From positions 62,001 through 126,000 of the forward strand of contig JAUILN010000002.1 in the NCBI GenBank assembly GCA_030432695.1: 64,000 bases of DNA. The letters are read 5' to 3'. Numbering within the stretch: position 1 is the stretch's first letter; every line of letters begins with the position of its first letter. The notes beneath the pieces are model-generated. The model saw nothing but the letters and a program-made list of their open reading frames with translations, ran no database searches and was not told the DNA's origin. Source of the stretch: a bacterium (GTDB taxonomy: Bacteria > Planctomycetota > UBA1135 > UBA2386). This document shows, in pieces, positions 9,787-18,645 of the stretch. The position numbers were made by a program, and so were the translations under genes.

Positions 9787-12420
9787 TCAACGTCGCCCCC
9801 AGCCCTCCAGCCGCACCCTCAGCTCGCGAAGCAGCTCCGGTGTCCGGATGCCCCGCGCCAGCGCGACCCGGCCCTGACGCAGGGCCTCCGCCAGATCCGA
9901 CTCGCGGGTGCGCGCGGCGTGGAACGCGGCTACCAACTGCAGGTGCGGATCGAGCGCCAGGTTGCCGCGGCTGAACACCACGCAGCGCGCGCCCCGACGC
10001 AGGAACGCGCCGGCCAGCGTAGCGAAGGAGCCGTCGCCGATCCGACCGTGGCCCTGTCCAGCGCGGCACGCCGACAGGACCACCAACGGCGGCACTCGTT
10101 CCAGACCGGCGACCTCCTCGGCTCCGAACGCACCATCAGGATGCGCCGGGTCGGGTGACAGCGCGAGGAACGAGCCGATCTCCCGCGCGTCGTCCCAGGC
10201 GCCGTGACAGATCAAGTGCAAGCATCCGACGTCGCGCAGGTCGGCACGGAGCAGTGCTGTCACGCTGCACGCCGCGTCGTCGGCGATGGAGACCTCGCCC
10301 GGCGCGCAGGCCTGCCGCAGGCCGGTGAGTCGATCGGCACCGAGTCGGGCAGACGGCGTATCCAGGACCCGCGCGGCCGGCGACAGGGTCGACCAGAACG
10401 AGGTCCGCCCGCCCGACCCGGCTCGCGACGCCAACGTCGCCCAGGCCGACAGCGACGCGCAATGCTCGACCGCGAAGGCCTCGCCGAGCGTGCGCGTGAC
10501 CACATCATCCCGGTGCACCTCCGCGGGAAGCGCGAGGACCTCGAGGGGCAGGTCGCCGAGGAAGTCGACGCCCGAGACCGTCATCCGCCGCCACGAGGAG
10601 ATCCGCTCCCAGACCGGCCCCCCGAGAAGACCCGCCGTGAGCCGAGCAGCGTGGGCCTCGAGTTCTCGGCTCGAAGGCTGTCGCTTCCCGAGTTCGGTCT
10701 GCAGGTTGCGCGAGACTTCCAGCAGCTCGAAGTAGCCCTCGATCTTCACGCAGAGCAGCTGGCTACGATCGACGACGAACACCAGGCAGTCTCGCGCCGA
10801 GGGCAGGAAGCATAGCAGTCCGTGGTCGTCACCGAGGAGCCGGCGCAGCCGCTCGAGATCGACCCGCGGCGCCTCCAACGCGCGCGCCAAGGAACCGCGG
10901 GCGTGGACGTCGAGCAGCACCTCGAACGCCGCTCGATCGCCTTCGCTGCCGCCCAGCACCGCGCGCCGGAGCAAGGCCAGCTCGCCGACGACACGTCGCC
11001 AGCGATCGAGCCGGAACCGACCCGACCCACCCTCGCGGACGCCCATTCCGTCCCAGCGGCTCAGCAGACTCCGGAACGCGGCCTCGTGGAGTTCATGCCA
11101 TGCGGCGAGGTCGGCAGGAGCCGCCCCCGATTCCTCGAGCAACGCCACGCGCACGCGGCTGCCGACCGCGACCACGTTGTAGTCGGTGACGTCGGCAGCG
11201 CCTGCGGCGAACCGGGCGAGCGTGGCGGGGAAGCGGGCCTCGAACTGACGCTGGCGCTGCCAGGCGAGTTCGACCTCACCCACGTCCAGGGCCAGCAGGA
11301 CCCGGCTGTAGAAGCAGTGGGCGAGGAGTTCGATCGGCAGGCCATCGACCTCCAGGAGCTCCCCGAACAGCCCGTCCGCCTCGTCGATCCGACCCGGCAC
11401 CCAACGCAGCGCGGAAGCACGGTAGACGCGTAGCACCGCCGCGTCCGTGGCCGACAGACCGTCGAGGTCCTCAGTGAGGGCGAGCACCCGGTCGTACCGC
11501 GCGAGGTTCAGCAGGAGATTGGCCCGGGTCTCGAGGCTCGCCGGCGCGCGCTTCGAACTCGGCACCCCGTCCGACGCCTCGCGCGCGGCATCCAGGTCGA
11601 GCAGGGCCCGGTCCACCAGACCGGCGTCGAAGGCGATCTGGGCCCGCGTGGCCAGGGCCTGCTCCAGCGCCACCGGGTCCTTGCGGAGTCGCGCCCGGTC
11701 GATGGCTTCGCTGACCACCCGGTTGGCGGCATCGACCCGACCGACCCGGAGGAGGAGTTGCGCGAGCAGGTCGTCGCGAAGCGCCCGGTTCTTCTCCTCC
11801 TCGGGGAACCGTTCCCACACCTCTTCGAGCACGGCGATCGCCTGCTCGTAGGCGCGTTCGGCGTTGGCGGCCAGCGCGAGGAGGTAGCCCACGACGCCCG
11901 CGGCCGACGTCGGGCCGTGCTCGAGCACCGGGCCAGCGAGCCGCTCGAGCGCCGCGAAGCTGGTGCAGCCCGGCAGACGATAGCTCCACGCGTAGTACAG
12001 CGCGTAGGCATGGACCACGGCATCGGAGTCGGCCTTCGGGTCTTCGGCCGCGCGCTGCAACAACCGCGCATGGAGTTGCTCGACGAAGTCGCTGAATTGG
12101 GTCGGGGCCGATGCTTCCCCGGCCTGCAGAGAGGCAAGGGCTTCGTCGAATCGCGGCCGCCAGACCGATGGCGGGAGCGGGGCCGGCGCCGCCCGCTCCT
12201 CCGCGGACGTCTCGGCCGGAACGCCTTGGGTCCCTGGATCCTCGATGGCTTCACCGGCGCGCGAGAGCGCGCCGACCAGGACCGCGGTGAGCCACGCCCC
12301 AACCCCGAAGGTCGCGGCCGTCGATCCGGTCAGCGGGCGACGACGCCTTCGACCAACGTGTCGACCGCGGACATCGTCGAGCGCACCTCGTCGATCTTGA
12401 TCCAGACGGTCTTGGGCCAT
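9787..12420 (-). CDS. Membrane-anchored CHAT-domain (caspase-like) protein
   Basis: About 877 residues. The C-terminal third is a CHAT domain: His739 in LHLICHG and Cys785 in VVLSACRAG form the expected His-Cys protease dyad, followed by the family segment GSFATLAGAFLRRGARCVVF. The central part (about residues 100-560) is helical and rich in Ala, Leu and Glu, compatible with degenerate TPR repeats. A single hydrophobic segment follows an RRRRR stretch near residues 25-55, suggesting a membrane anchor. The start is uncertain: ATG 12420 overlaps the upstream gene by 91 bp, GTG 12468 overlaps by 139 bp, and a CTG at 12333 would sit exactly on that gene's stop. It is the last gene of a cluster with an ECF sigma factor, which implies regulation by that sigma unit. 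Confidence 0.85.
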   Translation of the reverse strand: MAQDRLDQDRRGALDDVRGRHVGRRRRRPLTGSTAATFGVGAWLTAVLVGALSRAGEAIEDPGTQGVPAETSAEERAAPAPLPPSVWRPRFDEALASLQAGEASAPTQFSDFVEQLHARLLQRAAEDPKADSDAVVHAYALYYAWSYRLPGCTSFAALERLAGPVLEHGPTSAAGVVGYLLALAANAERAYEQAIAVLEEVWERFPEEEKNRALRDDLLAQLLLRVGRVDAANRVVSEAIDRARLRKDPVALEQALATRAQIAFDAGLVDRALLDLDAAREASDGVPSSKRAPASLETRANLLLNLARYDRVLALTEDLDGLSATDAAVLRVYRASALRWVPGRIDEADGLFGELLEVDGLPIELLAHCFYSRVLLALDVGEVELAWQRQRQFEARFPATLARFAAGAADVTDYNVVAVGSRVRVALLEESGAAPADLAAWHELHEAAFRSLLSRWDGMGVREGGSGRFRLDRWRRVVGELALLRRAVLGGSEGDRAAFEVLLDVHARGSLARALEAPRVDLERLRRLLGDDHGLLCFLPSARDCLVFVVDRSQLLCVKIEGYFELLEVSRNLQTELGKRQPSSRELEAHAARLTAGLLGGPVWERISSWRRMTVSGVDFLGDLPLEVLALPAEVHRDDVVTRTLGEAFAVEHCASLSAWATLASRAGSGGRTSFWSTLSPAARVLDTPSARLGADRLTGLRQACAPGEVSIADDAACSVTALLRADLRDVGCLHLICHGAWDDAREIGSFLALSPDPAHPDGAFGAEEVAGLERVPPLVVLSACRAGQGHGRIGDGSFATLAGAFLRRGARCVVFSRGNLALDPHLQLVAAFHAARTRESDLAEALRQGRVALARGIRTPELLRELRVRLEGWGRR

Positions 12421-13064
12421 GCACTGACTTCGGTCTCGCCCGCCTCGTGATCGTCCGCGGGTCTCCACACAGCCTGATCGAGCCCGATGCTCGACGCAAG
12501 CAGGACGCCGCCGGCTTCGGGATCGGCCGAGAACACCTGGACCCGATACTCCGACCCCAGTCGAGGAATCGCGTTCCAGGCGATCTCGATCGCTCCATTC
12601 GCGGCCTCCCGGAGAGAGATCTCGACATCACCCTCCCGGCCCAGCTCGAAGCGATCGCCGTCGCCCACCACCCGCGGATCCGCGCCGCCCAGACCGAACA
12701 CCGCCCACAGCGACAGCGCGATCAGTGCCAGTGCCGCGAGTCCGACCAGGACCGACCCCGGCCCGTTGAGCAACCGAAACCGCGCCGCTGGCACCACCGG
12801 CTCGCGCGGTCCCAGGGTCCGGCGGACCAGGTCCTCGACACGCCGTTCGGGTTCGCCGACCAAGGCTGACGGGGCGGCTTCGCGAGTGCTGGTCGCAGCC
12901 TCCGCTCCCGCGGCCCCGACCTCGTCGAGCTGCCGCTGCAACGCCCGGATCCTGCGCAGCCGAGGATCGGTCTCCGCCTCCGCGGGATCGATCCCACCCT
13001 GCACCAGACGCTCGACCAGCGCCTCGTCCTCGGGTGAAAGGTCGTCGTGTCGTCTCTCCTTCAT
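12330..13064 (-). CDS. Single-pass membrane protein, putative anti-sigma factor
   Basis: A 244-residue protein. I chose ATG 13064 because it overlaps the sigma-factor stop as ATGA and has an AGGA eight bases upstream; ATG 13070 is possible but too close to that site. Residues 1-90 are charged and cytoplasmic-like, residues about 104-124 form one transmembrane helix (VLVGLAALALIALSLWAVFG), and residues about 140-244 look like an extracytoplasmic beta-rich domain ('RLGSEYRVQVFSAD'). No zinc-finger HxxxCxxC anti-sigma motif is present. Its position directly after the ECF sigma gene and its topology suggest a membrane partner that controls the sigma factor; this is inference from context. Confidence 0.75.
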   Translation of the reverse strand: MKERRHDDLSPEDEALVERLVQGGIDPAEAETDPRLRRIRALQRQLDEVGAAGAEAATSTREAAPSALVGEPERRVEDLVRRTLGPREPVVPAARFRLLNGPGSVLVGLAALALIALSLWAVFGLGGADPRVVGDGDRFELGREGDVEISLREAANGAIEIAWNAIPRLGSEYRVQVFSADPEAGGVLLASSIGLDQAVWRPADDHEAGETEVSAWPKTVWIKIDEVRSTMSAVDTLVEGVVAR

Positions 13065-13648
13065 TCCCATGTTCCTCGGGCCTCCCCACCCTCGCCGCCC
13101 AGCCACGACTGGATCCGGACCATCCCGCGGTAGTAGCGGGTCTTGGCCGTGTTCGGCGAGATCCCGAGCCGACTTCCGATCTCCTCGAAGGTCAGCCCGT
13201 CGAAATGTTTGAGCCGGAGCACCTCCGCCTCGACGCCTCCGAGGCGCGCGAGGAGGCCATGGACGACTTCTGCATCGGTCGCCTCGGCCTGGTGGTCCGG
13301 AGCGTCGGGGATCTGCTCGAAGTCGATCTCCCCCGACGCGCGCCCCCGTCCCTTGCGCCGGATGCCGTTCATCAGCTCGAGTCGGCAGATGCGATAGACC
13401 CACGCCTCGAACGGCGCCCGACCCGCGTACTGGTCGAGCTTCTCGAGGATGATGACGGTCACGTCCTGCGACAGGTCGGCAAGGTCGTGTTCGTCCAGCG
13501 GCCGCCCCATCCGGGCATTGGATCCACGCAGGATCCGCGGCACGCAGCGCAGTCTGTTCGCGAGCTGTTCGATGGCTTCCGGGTCTCCCCGAAGCGCAGC
13601 CTGGACCAGGAACCAGTCTGGATGCGGATCGGAAGGGGGCTCGACCAT
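13061..13648 (-). CDS. ECF-family RNA polymerase sigma factor
   Basis: A 195-residue sigma-70 family factor of ECF size with only regions 2 and 4. Region 2 covers about residues 20-105, with DEHDLADLSQDVTVIILEKL and FEAWVYRICRLELMNGIRRK for -10 recognition and core binding. Region 4 covers about residues 130-185 and contains the helix-turn-helix LTFEEIGSRLGISPNTAKTR. It would direct RNA polymerase to a specific regulon, probably including its own cluster. The stop overlaps the next gene (ATGA), which points to translational coupling with the membrane protein downstream, and then the CHAT protein. Confidence 0.93.
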   Translation of the reverse strand: MVEPPSDPHPDWFLVQAALRGDPEAIEQLANRLRCVPRILRGSNARMGRPLDEHDLADLSQDVTVIILEKLDQYAGRAPFEAWVYRICRLELMNGIRRKGRGRASGEIDFEQIPDAPDHQAEATDAEVVHGLLARLGGVEAEVLRLKHFDGLTFEEIGSRLGISPNTAKTRYYRGMVRIQSWLGGEGGEARGTWE

Positions 13649-13730
13649 CGATGGGTTCGGGAGGTTACCCGTGGTTCTGGCAAACCACGAAAATCTGTCG
13701 GACCCAGGTATGCCCGCAGCGCCGCGGAAG

Positions 13731-14753
13731 TCACGGCCGGACGACGTAGCGATGGAACGCGGACAGCTCGATTACGGCCAGGGCCGCCGCTCGAACCGCC
13801 GCCTCCGCCGGCTCCGGGCTGCTCGTATCCGCGAGAGCACGCTCCCACGCAGCGTCCCAGGCCTCGCCGCCCGCGGCCCTGCCGATCGTCAGCCACGCGC
13901 AGCGCAGAGTCGGTCGATCGCTCCATGCGGCCCAGGTTGCATCGTCGACTTCGGGAAGCGCGACTCCAGCCATCTGGTCCCAGTCGAGCAGGCGCTGCTC
14001 GAGGTGCAGGATACGGGCGGCGAGCGGCGCGTCTGCCGCCTCGGCCTGGGCTGCGAGCCATTCCGTAGCACGCTTCGCCGCCGCCTCGACCGCTTCGCCG
14101 GCGAACTGGCCGTGAACCGCGGTGCGCCAGGTATGCAGGGCCATCGCGGTAGTCACCAGGTCGCCAGACTCCCCGTCCGGCGTCGCGGGAAGCGAACCAT
14201 CGGCGAGCTGTGCCGCGACCAGCGCGTCGGCGAGGTGACCAGCTCGGGCCTTCAGGACCCGATAGCTCGAGACCGTCGCGGTCTCGGCGAGCGCCCAGGA
14301 CACCAGGCTCTGTAGCCGGAGCGCCTCGTCGATCTCCTCCGGCAGCACGAGTGCACCGTCCTCGTCGAGCAATCCCGACAGATCGGCCACCGCGAGCCTG
14401 ACCAGGTCCTTGCGCGGCCCGCTGCGCATCGTGCTGTTCACGCAGAGCGCCAGCAGCGACCAGGCGGTCGCCTCGATCTCGGCGGCGCCCGGCGCAACCT
14501 TGCTCTCGGCCCAGGACTCGCGCGCGGCGATGCGGGCCTCGAACGAATCGAGTCGTGCAGCGGCCTCGGAGTCGCGCTTGCGCAGCATCGACAGGCCGCC
14601 GCCGCGCCCGCCGTAGATGCCACCGGCACCGCCACCGAGACCGATCGCGGTGTTCCAGTTGCTACCGAAGGCCGGCTTCTGGCCGTCCTCCTGGGCGGGC
14701 AGGGCGCCCCACGAGATCAACGCTGCGAGGACGAGGGAGCCAGGGATTCGCAT
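13731..14753 (-). CDS. Exported alpha-helical protein of unknown function
   Basis: A 340-residue protein with a signal peptide (MRIPGSLVLAALISWGALPAQ). A Gly-rich stretch near residues 38-53 (GLGGGAGGIYGGRGGGLSM) is followed by an all-helical body rich in Ala and Leu. Segments such as 'AEIEATAWSLLALCVNS' and 'GDLVTTAMALHTWRTAV', with intervening Gly turns, resemble the alpha/alpha-toroid of prenyltransferase/squalene-cyclase-like or terpenoid-cyclase-like folds often seen in planctomycete proteins, but no catalytic motif can be identified. It lies 82 bp upstream of the ECF sigma gene on the same strand, so it could be the first gene of that cluster. Confidence 0.75.
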   Translation of the reverse strand: MRIPGSLVLAALISWGALPAQEDGQKPAFGSNWNTAIGLGGGAGGIYGGRGGGLSMLRKRDSEAAARLDSFEARIAARESWAESKVAPGAAEIEATAWSLLALCVNSTMRSGPRKDLVRLAVADLSGLLDEDGALVLPEEIDEALRLQSLVSWALAETATVSSYRVLKARAGHLADALVAAQLADGSLPATPDGESGDLVTTAMALHTWRTAVHGQFAGEAVEAAAKRATEWLAAQAEAADAPLAARILHLEQRLLDWDQMAGVALPEVDDATWAAWSDRPTLRCAWLTIGRAAGGEAWDAAWERALADTSSPEPAEAAVRAAALAVIELSAFHRYVVRP

Positions 14754-14808
14754 GCGGGCATCGTCGGTCGCGCACCCGCGTGGGGCAACCGCCGCACCTC
14801 GCGACAGC

Positions 14809-16080
14809 TCAGCGGATCATCCCGGCGGCGACCGTCTCGTTGGTGAACTCGTCGACGAGGATCACGCTGCCGGTCATCCGGTTCTTGCGATACTCGTCGT
14901 GGAACAGGGGCGCAGCGGTGCGAACGGCGATCCGCCCGATGTCGTTCAGTCCGATCTCGCGGTCGTCCTCGACCCGGTGCAGGGTCTGGATGTCGACCTT
15001 GTAGCGCACGTCGGTGACCACGGCCTTCACCTCCCGGGTGGTGTGGCGCAGCACGTAGCGACCGCGCGGCTGCAGCTTCGCGGTGTCCGAGAACCAGCAG
15101 ACCATCAGCTCCAGGTCCTGCCCGACCCGCGGCTGGTTCTGCGGCTTGACCAGCATGTCGCCGCGCGAGATGTCGATCTCGTTCTCGAGGGTGATCGCGA
15201 CCGACTGCGGCCAGAAGGCCTCCTCGAGTTCGCCGTCGGCGGTGTGGATCGCCTTGATCTTCGACTGGAAGCCGCTCGGCAGGACCACCACGTCGTCGCC
15301 CGGCTTGAACACGCCACCCATCACCTGGCCGGCATAGCCGCGGAAGTCGTGCCATTGGTCGCTGTGCGGCCGGATCACGTGCTGCACCGGGAAGCGCGCG
15401 TCGACGTGGTTGGCCTCGCTGCCGACCTGCACGGTCTCCAGGTGGTAGAGCAGCGACGGGCCCTGGTACCAACCCATGCTGGCCGACCGCTCCACCACGT
15501 TGTCGCCGCGCAACGCGCTGATCGGGATGAAGGTCGTGCTCGGGATGTCGAGCTTCGACGCGAAGTCGTGGAAGTCCTGGACGACCTTGTCGAACGCCGC
15601 CTCCGCGTAGTCCACGAGGTCCATCTTGTTGACGCAGACCACCACGTTCTGGATCCGCAGCAGCGTGGCCAGGAAGGTGTGCCGACGGGTCTGCTCGATC
15701 ACCCCCTTGCGCGCATCCACCAGGATGATCGCCAGGTTCGCGGTCGAGGCGCCGGTCACCATGTTGCGGGTGTACTGGATGTGCCCCGGCGTGTCGGCGA
15801 TCACGAACTTGCGCTTGGGGGTCGCGAAGTATCGGTAGGCGACGTCGATCGTGATGCCCTGCTCGCGCTCGGCCTTGAGGCCGTCGGTGAGCAACGCCAG
15901 GTTCACGTTCTCGTCGCCGCGCTTGCGACTCGACGCCTCGACCGCCTCGAGCTGGTCCTCGAAGATCGTCTTGGTGTCGTACATGAGCCGCCCGATCAGG
16001 GTGCTCTTGCCATCATCGACGCTGCCCGCGGTGGTGAAGCGGAGCAGGTCCACGTCGTGGGCCTGGGCGGTGGTGTGCAT
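14809..16080 (-). CDS. cysN: Sulfate adenylyltransferase, GTPase subunit CysN
   Basis: A 423-residue cytoplasmic GTPase of the EF-Tu-like family. CysN uses GTP hydrolysis to drive formation of adenosine 5'-phosphosulfate from sulfate and ATP by CysD. The G-domain motifs are intact: GSVDDGKST at 19-27, DTPGH at 96-100 and NKMD at 151-154. Beta-barrel domains 2 and 3 follow to the end (ETFTNETVAAGMIR-like ending). It is the short form with no fused APS kinase (CysC) domain. It lies 41 bp downstream of cysD on the same strand, so the two form a cysDN operon. No cysC, cysH or cysNC gene is in the window. Confidence 0.96.
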   Translation of the reverse strand: MHTTAQAHDVDLLRFTTAGSVDDGKSTLIGRLMYDTKTIFEDQLEAVEASSRKRGDENVNLALLTDGLKAEREQGITIDVAYRYFATPKRKFVIADTPGHIQYTRNMVTGASTANLAIILVDARKGVIEQTRRHTFLATLLRIQNVVVCVNKMDLVDYAEAAFDKVVQDFHDFASKLDIPSTTFIPISALRGDNVVERSASMGWYQGPSLLYHLETVQVGSEANHVDARFPVQHVIRPHSDQWHDFRGYAGQVMGGVFKPGDDVVVLPSGFQSKIKAIHTADGELEEAFWPQSVAITLENEIDISRGDMLVKPQNQPRVGQDLELMVCWFSDTAKLQPRGRYVLRHTTREVKAVVTDVRYKVDIQTLHRVEDDREIGLNDIGRIAVRTAAPLFHDEYRKNRMTGSVILVDEFTNETVAAGMIR

Positions 16081-16121
16081 CTGTGGATGTCCTTCGAAGG
16101 TGCGTGACGGCCGATCCCGGC

Positions 16122-17027
16122 TCAGAAGTAGCCCGCGCGCTTGCGGTCCTCCATCGAGGTCTCCGAGCGCTTGTCGTCGGCGCGGGTGCCGCGCTCCGTC
16201 TGCCGTGCCGCAGCGACCTCGGCGATCACCGCATCGAGGTCCGCGGCTTCGGATTCGACCGCGCCGGTGCAGGTCGCGTCGCCGATGGTCCGGAAGCGCA
16301 CCGTGCGGGTCTGGATCTCCTCACCGTCGCGCGGCGTCACGAACGGCGTGTGGGCCAGGAGCGTGCCACCGCGCTCGATCACCTCGCGCTGGTGCGCGAA
16401 GTACAGCGATGGCAACTCCACCTGCTCCTGCTTGATGTAGTTCCAGACGTCGAGCTCGGTCCAGTTCGACAACGGGAACACCCGGAAGTGCTCGCCGGGC
16501 GCCTTGCGACCATTGAAGAGCGACCACAGTTCGGGCCGCTGGTTCTTCGGGTCCCACTGCCCGAACTCGTCGCGATGCGAGAACACCCGCTCCTTGGCGC
16601 GGGCCTTCTCCTCGTCGCGACGCGCCCCGCCGATCGCCGCGTCGAAGCCGTGTGCCTCGAGGGTCTCGAGCAGGGTCACGGTCTGCAGCGCATTGCGGCT
16701 GGCGTTCGGTCCCTTCTCCTCACGGGCCCGACCGGCATCGATCGTGGCCTGGACGCTGCCGACCAGCAGTTCGACACCGAGCTTCGCGACGAACCGGTCG
16801 CGGTAATCGAGGGTCTCCTGGAAGTTGTGGCCGGTGTCGACGTGGACGAAGCGGAACGGGATCCGGCTCGGCCAGAAGGCCTTGTAGGCGAGGTGCGCGC
16901 AGCAGATGGAGTCCTTGCCGCCGGAGAACAGCAGGCAGGGGTTCTCGAACTGCGCGGCGACCTCCCGGAGGATGAAGATCGACTCGGCCTCGAGGTGGGC
17001 GAGGTTGCTGACGGTGTAGCTCGACAT
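16122..17027 (-). CDS. cysD: Sulfate adenylyltransferase, catalytic subunit CysD
   Basis: A 301-residue PP-loop ATP pyrophosphatase that forms adenosine phosphosulfate from ATP and sulfate in the first step of sulfate activation. The PP-loop SGGKDS is at residues 35-40, the family segment HVDTGHNFQETL follows, and the C-terminus ends in MEDRKRAGYF, typical of CysD. I chose ATG 17027 (MSSYTV) rather than the in-frame ATG nine codons earlier because it matches the family's N-terminus. It is the first gene of the cysDN pair. Confidence 0.96.
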   Translation of the reverse strand: MSSYTVSNLAHLEAESIFILREVAAQFENPCLLFSGGKDSICCAHLAYKAFWPSRIPFRFVHVDTGHNFQETLDYRDRFVAKLGVELLVGSVQATIDAGRAREEKGPNASRNALQTVTLLETLEAHGFDAAIGGARRDEEKARAKERVFSHRDEFGQWDPKNQRPELWSLFNGRKAPGEHFRVFPLSNWTELDVWNYIKQEQVELPSLYFAHQREVIERGGTLLAHTPFVTPRDGEEIQTRTVRFRTIGDATCTGAVESEAADLDAVIAEVAAARQTERGTRADDKRSETSMEDRKRAGYF

Positions 17028-17163
17028 GGTGCGGCGCTCGGATCGGCGGCGCACGGCATCGTCTAATCCGATCCTTGCCTCAAGAGATCAGACGCAAATT
17101 CGCTCATTTCGAGCCGATCCAACCGGATGCATCGACTCGACCGCCCTTTGGGTGCGGCCTGGG

Positions 17164-18621
17164 CTATTTCTGACGGCAGGCGTCGAGCGCCCTGGCCACT
17201 CGGCTCCGCAGCCCTTCACCCGCGTCACCCTCGAGCCGCGCAGCCCGCGCGAGCGCCCGCTCCAGCGGTTCGGCCGCGGCGGGGTCGGGGCTCAGGGCGA
17301 AGTGGTCCGCGAGCGTCCGGTCCGCGGCGGTGCCCTCGCGGAGCAGCTCGAGGAGCAGCCGCCGGGAGCCGTCGGGCTCGGTTCCGAGCAGCGCGCGGAG
17401 CAGATCCCCGGCCCGCTGCTCGGGACCCTCGACGATCGCCGCGCGCACCGGGTCGGGCACGCTGGTCTGGCCGAGGCTCCACCACAGCACCGCGAGGCTG
17501 ACCTGCACCACCGACTCGAGGTCGTCGCGCTCCAGCGCCGCGCGCAGCAGCTCGATGCCCTGCGCGCCGAGCGGACGCAAGGCATCGAGTGCGGACCGGG
17601 TGAGCTTCGCACTCTCCAGCAGCGCCCATAGATCCGCCCGCGCCTCGAGTGGTTGCGGGAGGCGACCGAGCACCTCCAGCAGCGGCGCGACGGGATCGGG
17701 GCCGGCCGGGTCCTCGGAGTCGAAGAAGCGGGGCAGGTTGGCCGCCGCATACAGCGCCACCGACATCGACTCATGCCGTGTGGCGGCCACGAACGGGTCG
17801 CGCAGGTCGAGGCGGTCGCCGAGTTCGCGGCACAGCACCGCGGCACGCATACGCACCTCGATCGGTGCGCCTTCGTCGAGCGCCAGGTCGTGGACCAGCG
17901 GATGGAGGATCTGGCGGTCGAGGTCGTCGCGGCGTTGGAAGGCGTCGAGCAGCGCCACCCGCCCCTCGGCGTCGGCTCCGGCCAGCAGACCGGGCAGCTC
18001 CTCCGCGCCCGGTTCGGAGATCGCACCACCCCGCAGCCGGACCATCCGGAACTCGTCGCCGAGCGTCAGCACCCAGGCGACCCCGCGGGCCTCGTCGACA
18101 CCCCAGCCTGCCGACCACCAGGAGGAAGAAGTCGTGTGCACGGTGCCTTCCGGAACCTCGCCGAACAGATCGTCGAGGTCGTGGCTCCACGCGACGCGGC
18201 CTTCGGAGTCGAGCAGCGTCAGAACCCTCGCGCGGCCGACTCGCGCGTAGGTGTCGAACAACAGGATCCCGGGCGGGCCACCGAGCACCGCAGCGTCCAT
18301 CGGCAGGTGCGGAAGAGCCCCCTCGCAGAGCAGCCGGTCGGCGCGGTCACGCGCGATCGCCGCATCCCCGCCGTCCCGCGCGGGAGGGGCCAGGAGCGAC
18401 CGGATCGGCCCGGCCGCCAACCGCCGCTCGACCAGCTCGAAGCGCCCGCTGCCCGGCGGCTGCCCGCGGCGGAGCACGGCGTAGTGGCGACCCGAGGCAG
18501 AGGCCACGCGACGGTTCCGGAACGGCCCCCAGCTATCGCGCGGCTCGGTCGGCGGAGCCGAGGTCGACGCCCAGAGTCCGCAGCCGACGACGAGCCAAGC
18601 GAATGGCGTCTTCATGCTCAT
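17164..18621 (-). CDS. Exported protein, tandem paralogue B
   Basis: A protein of about 485 residues and unknown function with a signal-like N-terminus (MSMKTPFAWLVVGCGLWAST). ATG 18621 or 18615 is preferred over the in-frame start at 18642 because the signal sequence then begins near the N-terminus. It is a paralogue of the gene just upstream (18646-20118): both have an early 'SASGRHYAVL/SPSGRLYAVL' motif, a 'DDLFG-xxPxGTxHT' motif near residue 160 and a 'GVDxxRxVAWV' motif after it, then a long helical Ala/Leu/Arg-rich region that could be HEAT-like. No active site is evident. The spacing of 24 bp suggests co-transcription with the paralogue. Confidence 0.8.
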   Translation of the reverse strand: MSMKTPFAWLVVGCGLWASTSAPPTEPRDSWGPFRNRRVASASGRHYAVLRRGQPPGSGRFELVERRLAAGPIRSLLAPPARDGGDAAIARDRADRLLCEGALPHLPMDAAVLGGPPGILLFDTYARVGRARVLTLLDSEGRVAWSHDLDDLFGEVPEGTVHTTSSSWWSAGWGVDEARGVAWVLTLGDEFRMVRLRGGAISEPGAEELPGLLAGADAEGRVALLDAFQRRDDLDRQILHPLVHDLALDEGAPIEVRMRAAVLCRELGDRLDLRDPFVAATRHESMSVALYAAANLPRFFDSEDPAGPDPVAPLLEVLGRLPQPLEARADLWALLESAKLTRSALDALRPLGAQGIELLRAALERDDLESVVQVSLAVLWWSLGQTSVPDPVRAAIVEGPEQRAGDLLRALLGTEPDGSRRLLLELLREGTAADRTLADHFALSPDPAAAEPLERALARAARLEGDAGEGLRSRVARALDACRQK

Positions 18622-18645
18622 GGACCTCGCGACAGCAACCACGAA

